This document shows, one piece after another, positions 56,740-64,000 of a stretch of DNA of 64,000 nt; position 1 is the stretch's first letter, and each line of letters begins with the position of its first letter. The translations under genes and the position numbers were made by a program. The notes under the pieces are model-generated. The model had not been told where the DNA came from. It made no database searches and saw only the letters and a program-made list of their open reading frames with translations. This DNA comes from Bradysia coprophila. Its lineage: Eukaryota; Arthropoda; Insecta; Diptera; Sciaridae. The DNA lies in contig NW_023503372.1 in the NCBI RefSeq assembly GCF_014529535.1, positions 438,075-502,074 of the forward strand. The letters are read 5' to 3'.

Positions 56740-57113
56740 TAAAGTCAAATGTAGCTTGCTTCTGACGTTTTTCACTTGTACCAATCTGATTCGACGTCCA
56801 GTATCTTCACTTCTTTCTCATCAAAATCTGGTTCGTGAGTAACATTGTCTAGAACAATGTCGGACTGAGCAGCTTTTGAGCCAGGATTGATCCTTCATCT
56901 AAAATCATAGTCATGCTCCTTCGTTAGGGTACAAAGGCATCTTTCCGTCTCACCAACGTAAAACGTGGAACATTTCGAGCATTTGATTCTGTAAACGATT
57001 CCTTCGGAGTTTTCGTTTCCATATTCGAGTAAATGTTCCGAAGTCCGTAGTTTCGTTTTCGGTAATAATTGACAAAAATTAAAAACAAAAAGTTCTTTTG
57101 CTTCTAGATACAA
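56740..57113 (-). mobile_element. Penelope-like retroelement remnant (GIY-YIG endonuclease region)
   Basis: On the minus strand a short frame carries a GIY-YIG-type segment, VYRIKCSKCSTFYVGETER, typical of Penelope-like endonucleases. Farther downstream, Penelope-like signatures (EPDFDEKEVKILDVES) are still recognisable. No reverse-transcriptase part was recognised upstream. It is broken and looks old. Confidence 0.7.
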
Positions 57114-57528
57114 TGCAACAGCAAGGGTAGTCTACCTCTATGTGAAACAGCGAACGAAATACTAATTGGAAACCAAAGCTCAAATGTAATAGATTCTTAA
57201 AAATCCTAAAAGACTCTTAAAATTTTCCGAATAATAAGCCTTGTTACCGTCTCGAGACATTCAAAAACTTTCCAATTTTCATACGAAAAGTACAAAAAAA
57301 AAACCATTGACGAAATCTGTGAATTGTAGGAAATGGCAGCTTGAAAAGTTCCAAAGAATGCACACAAACGAATTATCCCAATCAAACCATTCTGAATTAA
57401 TCAAACTCAAATCTAATCTGCACACATTTCAAGCTCGGAGAGATAAAGAAGTGATATGTCTACAACGAAGCGGAAAAAGGAGAAACTGTTCGCTTCGATA
57501 TTTTTATTTACAGCCTGTAAATATTTGT

Positions 57529-57760
57529 CATATGCAGAATGAGCACCAGCTGTATATCACCAGCTGGATCTACTAACACACATCTATTGTATGATAAACA
57601 ATCAAAACACATTCTTAACAATGTGTTTACTTCATTCATACGTGTTATGTGCGCGTAGATGACGTTAACGTAGAAATGCACTGTGTGTAGGTTGTCTTTG
57701 AATTGTATACAATACAAAGTGTTTTTGTTTGTACACCAGCTGGTGCTCATTCTGCATATG
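57529..57760. mobile_element. MITE (~232 bp)
   Basis: CATATGCAGAATGAGCACCA at the left pairs perfectly with TGGTGCTCATTCTGCATATG at the right; a CACCAGCTGG box follows in both arms. Confidence 0.85.
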
Positions 57761-58072
57761 AGAAACTTTTAGCAATTGTACTTTTTTATTTTATCTTTGT
57801 TTCCACTTTAGCAAAAAGATTAAGTAACGGTTGACGTACAGCTATTTTATAATTAAATAAAAAAAATTCGGCGAACAAAATAAAAAAAATGAAAAAGGCA
57901 AAAATAGAATAATAGAGAGATTACGATTTTAAATAAGTTGAACCTATAACTTGAAAGTTGTAGGTAACTTCTCCCTCCATCGATTACACAGGGAAATGGG
58001 AATGTTGGGAACAAACTTAAATGTAATAGATTTTGATATAATTCTAATACTAACTTCACTGCTATGCCATTT

Positions 58073-58345
58073 CCAAGGTAAATATAGTGAAGAGGTAATG
58101 CCATTCAGACGCGCGGCCTAGCACATAAGTTCGATGCCAATGACACATTTTTTTTAAAATGATTGACTACGATTTACTTGTATTTCACAAAAATATTTTC
58201 GCTATCTCACAACAGATGGCCTGACTTTCTATTCCAATTTTTGTTTTCAACGAAGGGATGAGATGGCGTTTGTATCGAACTTTCGTGCAACCGCACATCT
58301 GATTCGGTTATATATGGCATTACCTCCTCACTATATTTACCTTGG
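58073..58345. mobile_element. 273-bp MITE, GGTAATGCCATTCAGAC family, full member
   Basis: CCAAGGTAAATATAGTGAAG at the left pairs with CCTCACTATATTTACCTTGG at the right; the TIR is about 33 bp. A 6-bp duplication CCATTT flanks it (58067-58072, 58346-58351). Partial relatives lie at 31150-31211 and 36695-36775. Confidence 0.88.
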
Positions 58346-58901
58346 CCATTTCATGGATACCAGAAAATAGAGCGCAAAGTACTAAAAAAATTGTGACGCC
58401 TCTACATAGGAAAGATGATGGAAAATTGATAAGGGAGTGTTACCGAGCCCTTGGGCGAGCGACAAATTTAACTGACGTTAAATCCATTTTCCATCATATC
58501 TTCCATAGACACGCACTCGAAGCAAAACCAAACTCCAAAGTGACAGCATGAAGTAATGTCTTATATATCTCCCTAGGGAAACACTGCGTTGAGGAAAGAT
58601 ACAGCGTTGCTTCTTACTTTAACACTGAATTAGCAAATGTCAAATTTGGAGGCTTTCGTGGATATGAGCCATTTCATCAGGCTCCGAATATTTTCTACAG
58701 GTTAGGACACTCACGAAACAAAGGCAGCTGAACGTTACGTTGAAAAAACAACTCCGGTTTTAATAGTTATTTATTTGCTCACTTCAATTTCAATTTCTAT
58801 TTTTGTACGTACTTGTTATCGTGGAACATTCTCACTGATAAATTTTAAAAATGTTTATCAATTACCTATTACCTATTTTTATTTAAAAACGTGAGGTAAT
58901 G

Positions 58902-59108
58902 TTAACGATCCCTTGCAAACTTTCTGTAATGTTTACGAATTTTCGATTTTTTTTAAATTTTTGTTAGGAAAATTGTTTACCAACTAGGATTTACAAGAAA
59001 ACTCTTAATGTTTATCAATCCTAGTTGGTAAACAATGTTCCTAATGTCCCAACAAAAATGTAAAAAATCGAAAATTCGTAAACATTACAGAAAATTTGCA
59101 AGGGATCG
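58902..59108. mobile_element. Foldback element
   Basis: AACGATCCCTTGCAAA at the left, then TGTAATGTTTACGAATTTTC, pair with GAAAATTCGTAAACATTACA and TTTGCAAGGGATCGTT at the right. The centre pairs TTTACCAACTAGGATT with AATCCTAGTTGGTAAA. Confidence 0.75.
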
Positions 59109-59216
59109 TTCGTAAAGTATGTCACGCGTGCGAAAGGAATGCAAGATATGGCTAAGAATTTATTAGAAAGATATTACAATAGCAATCACGCGTGACATAC
59201 TTTACGAACGATCCCT
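59101..59216. mobile_element. 116-bp hairpin MITE sharing the end of the neighbouring foldback
   Basis: AGGGATCGTTCGTAAAGTAT followed by GTCACGCGTG pairs perfectly with CACGCGTGAC followed by ATACTTTACGAACGATCCCT. Its left end overlaps the right terminus of the foldback at 58902-59108. A third small hairpin (aatggttacgaa...ttcgtaaccatt) follows at about 59217. Confidence 0.8.
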
Positions 59217-59564
59217 AATGGTTACGAAAAAAACGAAAATTCGTAACCATTACAGAAAATTGGTAAAATTTACCAACTGAAATGGCAGCAAAATGTTCTG
59301 TTACCAGCAAATTGTAAAATTTACAAACTAGCATATTATAGAATTGTCCAGCAATCAATACAAACGAACCGTAAACACATCAATTTCATTTTTGAATTAA
59401 CTTTTGGTAACACCAAGTCCACCAAGTATTTTGTAAAATCAACGATGTTGTTACCAAACTCGTTACGTTCACTTGATAATATCATATCTAGTGACAAAAA
59501 CCACCACTTTTCACAACTATTTGCATAACTTACTATTTCACTCAATAAATACGACTATAATTGA

Positions 59565-60096
59565 CTAAAAAACCGGCACAAAAGTCAACGGCAATAACTG
59601 ATGAATTGAAGTGACCAGTACTAGAGCCGGTGCTGGTTTCGCCACATAAACGGGAATATCTTTGGTGGTGAATTCGCTAATGAATTGTCGACACACTCCA
59701 CACGGTGTGGTAAACGAATGCTCCTGGTACGCTACCACGGCAATAGCAGCAATTTCACGATGGCCTTCGCTCACTGCTTTACATATCGCTGTTCGTTCAG
59801 CGCATACACTCGGACTATATGCACCATTTTCTACATTACATCCGGTGAATATTTCGCCAGTTGTGGTGCGGAGAGCCGAACCGACTTGAAAGTTACTGTA
59901 GACTGCGTATGCTTTGTTACGAACCTTGATGGCGGCTTGGATTAGTTCTTTAGCACTTGGGTCTGTAAATTGAAAATAAAGTCGTCAGTTTTGCAGGCGG
60001 ATTAGAGAGATGTACAGGAGCAATCAGTTTCTACTCAATATCCTCACCCAATTCTTCATATTGATGCACAAGATTTTCGTCAGCGATCTGGCTCAT
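59565..60096 (-). CDS. CDA: Cytidine deaminase
   Basis: Two exons, 60096-60048 and 59962-59565, joined in phase 1 across an 85-bp intron, giving 148 residues (human CDA is 146). The enzyme deaminates cytidine and deoxycytidine to uridine forms in pyrimidine salvage, as a cytosolic homotetramer. The zinc site is intact: CAERTAICKAV (zinc-ligand Cys and catalytic Glu) and PCGVCRQF (two further Cys). Also present are AYAVYSNFQVGSALRT, FTGCNVENGAYSPSVCAERT and the C-terminal HQLLPLTFVP. The start MSQIADENLVHQYEELD is the first ATG after an upstream in-frame region without one. The gene is flanked by MITEs and looks complete and functional. Confidence 0.96.
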
Positions 60097-61811
60097 GGCT
60101 TCAGTTATTTTTTCCCGCAACGAACGAATAAAACGAAATGTGACTGTGAACCTTTAGAAAGTCTTTTTATGTGAAAAATTAACGTTCCTTTTGCTAAACG
60201 TTTGTTAAAACTGATAAGCAAAGTAAAGAAGAATTATGTTCGTTATCACATGAGCCGTTGTGTAGTAGTGACAAGAAACAAATGAATTCAAGTTCAATAT
60301 TTACATTTCGAAGACGAGATTAGAGGAGTGAGATAAGTAGCTTAATTACATGCATCAGCTGATAATTGTTGATCCATAAATTGATCTGTAATATGTTCTG
60401 CCGTATTACTGGAATTATTGCAAATCAATTAGTGAAAAGTTGCAGATTGTCTTTTATAAATATTATTTGTGGTTGATTTTTCAGCAAATTGTCTTTTCAA
60501 CATCTCAATTTTACAGATTGTTTTTTTTTCTGTTTTTATAAAAGACAATCTCCAGCAAAAACGACCATTAATATTTTTTGAAAAAAAAACGATTGTTTTT
60601 CTTACAAATTACGGCAGTGTTGCCAATATAGCAGTTTTTGTACCAAACTGTGCATATATTTTGCATATGCAGCAATCGTCCAAAACCACTTACAGTGGAG
60701 GTGTGACGCAAGTCCACTTACAAAAGAACTGATTATTTTGCGTTAATCTTCTATCCTTCGACATAAGATTTCTTTTCATGTTTTTGTTGTTGTTTTTTAT
60801 TTTGTTCAATTTGATGTCTGCAAGGTTTCCAGCGAAAGAAGTAGAAGTTTCCGTTGCCTTTGTGGCGAAAAATGTTGTATACAATTCGATGATAAATGCT
60901 TTTTTTCCTGTCGAGGTTCGAACAACGTTTTGTGCATCGGACAACTGAAATAGACAAAACACATCAATTTACTTCAAAATATATACACTTCACATTCACC
61001 ATACTAAATTTGATCAATCGTATCTATAGTTATGGAAAAATTCATGCAATTCCTTTCACGCACAATACTTAAATCGTAAAGAAATGATTTTTTTCCCGCA
61101 CGTCGTATGTCAGTTGCCTGATGCACAATGAAAATTTTCGGAGACACTTCCGTTGACTAACCACTACCACACAGACTCGACAAAAAGCAACAAGAAACAA
61201 AAACAAAGCTCCATTTTCACATCCAATTAAAAAAAAAACATAAAATGATAATGGCGAATGGAAGAAATAAAAGCAACCGACCGAAAATAAAAAATATAAA
61301 AAAGAAGAAAAAAAACCTTTGTTATTCAATATTTATTATTATGAATTAAGTATTAAATATGTAATGAAGAAACACAATTATTTAAACATCTACAATAAAA
61401 AAATTAGTCGTCCATCCTTACAACAAGAAGAGTACGATTATTGTTTATATGAATACGGTTAATCTCGATTTACCAGCACAACAAATCTGATTTTCACTGT
61501 CAACCTTGGTTCGATCGAGCCAAATTTTCAATTCTTTGTATAAGGAAGCGTTACTCTAAGGCAAACAAATAAAACTCATAAGTATTTCATCGGACTTTCT
61601 TTCGACGTACAGAACGAGATCCAGTTTCGTGTTTGACGCTACTGTTAAATTGTTCGGATCACCACGACCCACTTCTTTATCCGTATATTATTGCTGAAGA
61701 ACTTTCGTATTTTCGGGTCATAATCTGTAGCCCCTGCTCGGTTGGTTGTGCTCGGCTTAAAGCGTCGGATTGCATTGGGCCGACTCAATGTATTAGGTCT
61801 GTGAAGCCACT
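60097..61811. other. Intergenic, mostly AT-rich
   Basis: Contains a hairpin (about 60442-60552, GATTGTCTTTTATAAA inverted) and a segment at about 60820-60905 similar to 37640-37690 in the TTCCTAAC-family element. No gene is seen. Confidence 0.45.
60442..60552. repeat. Hairpin/MITE (~110 bp)
   Basis: AGATTGTCTTTTATAAA at the left pairs with TTTATAAAAGACAATCT at the right. Confidence 0.6.
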
Positions 61812-62050
61812 TCGCTGGATGTGCTGGATGCCATACTTCGATTCTCTCCATTTGGTGGGCTAAGTGTGACAGCATCGTTGGATGTAGAGAACTCGGTCTC
61901 GCAAGGAATGACAATCAGATCAGTTGAGGATAGATGTGCATGAACCGAAAATTTTTTATTTGGGAAATGTCTTTTTGTGACAGTCTTCTCAGTTGGTGGA
62001 ACGCAGCTGTCGGATGTACAGCACTCGAGCTCTGTTGCGACGACAATCAG
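61812..62050 (-). pseudogene. Coding-like fragment, part 2 (left of MITE)
   Basis: On the minus strand from the MITE edge, an open stretch of about 80 codons reads as hydrophilic sequence (CCTSDSCVPPTEKTVTKRHF, SSTDLIVIPCETEFSTSND, LSPPNGENRSMASSTSSEV). It is GC-richer than its surroundings and codon-like. Farther downstream another frame (PNAIRRFKPSTTNRAGATDY) also looks coding-like. I cannot name it; it could be a C-terminal tail exon or a decayed gene. Confidence 0.3.
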
Positions 62051-62696
62051 CAGAGTTGGATCGGTTATCCGAAAAACCGAAAATTTCGGTTCGGTTTGGA
62101 CCGAACCGAGAATTTCGGTTCGGATTGAATCGAACCGAAAAATTCGGTTCGGACCAAATTAATGACTATAAAATAAAGCCGGTATTGTTCTCGTTGAACT
62201 TCAAACTGTGCCTGACCCTTTTTCCTAAATAATTTTAATGGTTTACCATTCTTCGTTGCACCGTACAATGAAAAAGACCGTCTCTGAGATTTTCATATAT
62301 CTCATCAGCATCCATAATGCATTTTTCCAAATGGATCACTGTGCGTGTTAATTGAACAGACGAAGAAAGTACTTTCAATTATATACAGTTACATCAGTTA
62401 TCAGGGTTCTCAATTTCATTTACATAAAATGAGTTCGTTATTGATGTTTAGGTAGCCCTTGAAACCATATGACGTCATGCGAAAGGAGACAACTATAGTC
62501 CTGTTGACATTACCATGTACCATTACAATCAACCGTAAGGATTGTTTTTGTAATTTTATTTAGGAAAAGGGGTCAGTTTGAAGTTCAACTAGAACAATGC
62601 CGGCTTTATTTTATAGTCGTTAAGTTAAATAAAGATTTCGGTTTTTCGAAATCCGAACCGAAATTTTCGGTTTTTCGGATAATCGATCCAACTCTG
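62051..62696. mobile_element. 646-bp MITE with ~190-bp inverted arms
   Basis: CAGAGTTGGATCGGTTATCC at the left pairs with GGATAATCGATCCAACTCTG at the right. AATCAG is duplicated at 62045-62050 and 62697-62702. The arms include AACCGAAAATTTCGGTT palindromes and pair again at TAAAATAAAGCCGGTATTGT / ACAATGCCGGCTTTATTTTA. Confidence 0.92.
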
Positions 62697-62702
62697 AATC
62701 AG

Positions 62703-62812
62703 ATCATCTTCGATCTTTAAATTAGCATAGTCGTTCGAAATGGAGCCACAGAACCACTTTCATTAGTCGGAGGAGGGACGACAATGTCATCGTCGTATGA
62801 ATCGATCAGTGT
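62703..62812 (-). pseudogene. Coding-like fragment, part 1 (right of MITE)
   Basis: On the minus strand an open stretch reads GIETETLIDSYDDDIVVPPP, then TNESGSVAPFRTTMLI and a stop. It resembles the fragment on the other side of the MITE (DDIVVPPPTNES against SDLIVIPCETEF), as if a duplicated C-terminal tail. No identified family; its 5' part may lie beyond the window. Confidence 0.3.
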
Positions 62813-64000
62813 TTCTGTCTCGATTCCACACTTTTATCAGTTTATTTTTCTCTGTCGTGATTTGATTAATTTTTACACAAATTTTTTTTGAACATTGCAA
62901 ATATTTTTAAGAATATCGTATTTTTGATCAAAAAGAATGTTGAAGTTCTGAGGCATCGGGGAATCTGGGACACGCGACCAAGCAGGAGCGGTTCATTTTT
63001 GAAACGTCAAATAAGGGACCTAATACACTGTATGAAAATGAACTCAAATGAACACTGACTTAAGTTGAATTAATTTTATTCGCAAAATATAAGATAATAC
63101 AGGTCCCTAGTCATATAAAGCGCTCCTGCCTCGTTTACTTTACTCTGCCGTGGTCTTGAACTTCGTCTGTTTTTGGTATATCTCTGGAAATACGAAGTTT
63201 CTCAGCGCAAGTGATGCATCAAACGAAAATTATTTTTAAAAGCGATTAGACATCGGATTAGAAAGAAAAAGGGATTGTCAAATTTGGGTCAGTGGTCCAT
63301 GGTCTCTTAAATGACTGTGACCAAAGTCCTTGTTGTCTATTGACAATAAACCAAAATATAATTTTTAAATAATAAAATTTTCTCTAAGCTGTATCTCCCG
63401 CGGAAGGGACCTATCGAAATCGATTCGGTACTGGTAGATTAAAGCACCATATCAACTGCTCTGCTCGAGTCGTTTATACTGCCCAAGTTCGAGGTTTAAA
63501 ATCGGAGGCAATCGATGGCTACTTGCGATGTTTCGAAAAATGTGAATGAAGTATTTTATGTACTGTGAATTTAAAGGACACATAATGTGAAGAAACGACA
63601 GAATATGTTGTCATCCACGAACAAATATATAGCGAAACTTTTTCGATTTTATTTGCCTCAAACATAACTATAAACCTCCTCTACAAACCATAGAATTAAT
63701 AGCGCGTAACACCCCATACATATCACATGGCGAAAGTGAATATAATTTCTGATCGATTTTCCATTTGTTTAGTTATTTTTTAAGCGTTTTAAGTGTATGT
63801 TCTGTGCTAAAAGATTCGGTTCGCTTTGAGTTGCACGGTGATTATATAATTTTCGATTATTGGCCGCGGATTTGCTGAAATAATTGTGAGCTGAATGATA
63901 TCTAGAGACGATGACAAATCAATGTTCATTTCATACGTTAAATTTTATAAATTTTGATTTTTAGCCTCTAACGAAGTGCTGGGGGCTCTTACGTTTAAGT
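62813..64000. other. Right-end flank
   Basis: AT-rich, no gene supported. The last 40 bp (ttagcctctaacgaagtgct) resemble the terminus of the CGTACGAA element, seen also at about 30007 and 20922. Confidence 0.4.

Noticed and set aside
57241-57576. Plus-strand frame of 111 codons
   Set aside because: Lys/Asn-rich, overlaps the start of a MITE and lies beside retroelement remnants; no domain.
1-64000. tRNA genes and bacterial contamination
   Set aside because: No cloverleaf or A/B-box pair was recognised by eye, and all confident genes have spliceosomal introns; a covariance-model scan would be needed to exclude a tRNA.

Overview
The window looks like AT-rich nuclear DNA of an insect, most likely a nematoceran dipteran. 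This is inferred from short 60-80 bp GT-AG introns, a pair of ecdysteroid-kinase-like (CHK) genes, and insect-type small secreted proteins. No tRNA, rRNA or CRISPR array is visible. Gene models were built by hand by joining exons in phase at GT/AG sites and comparing with remembered protein families; nothing was run.

Layout: 1-8 kb holds two tandem CHK kinase genes on + (the first lacks its 5' exon), separated by a 5'-truncated LINE. 7.7-26.5 kb is one gene on -, WDR75 (U3 snoRNP/small-subunit processome WD protein), with 11 exons. Its last intron is about 15 kb, full of repeats, and appears to host a nested two-exon secreted-peptide gene on + (17.2-18.8 kb). ALG5 (dolichyl-phosphate glucosyltransferase) lies head-to-head with WDR75. 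30-38 kb is repeat-rich and contains an unidentified acidic protein frame. A 12-finger C2H2 protein (38.1-39.3 kb) is followed by a striking 61-bp palindromic tandem array (40.19-42.12 kb). Then come RCC1L (+) and a gamma-glutamylaminecyclotransferase (-), which converge. After more repeats there is a small secreted amphipathic protein (-), an NPC2-like ML-domain lipid-binding protein (-), a Penelope-type remnant, and cytidine deaminase (-). The right end has coding-like fragments on - split by a MITE.

The genes are unrelated housekeeping or accessory functions, with no operon-like logic. What stands out is the density of palindromic or foldback DNA: more than 25 inverted-repeat elements belonging to several families. 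Best candidate for something undescribed: a roughly 53-bp hairpin flanked by TTAA. It occurs as a solo copy inside the WDR75 intron (12584-12644), has a structural cousin at 32265-32329, and is amplified into 31 near-identical tandem units at 40193-42117. This suggests a minimal TTAA-targeted hairpin element that became a satellite, possibly a hairpin-RNA source.
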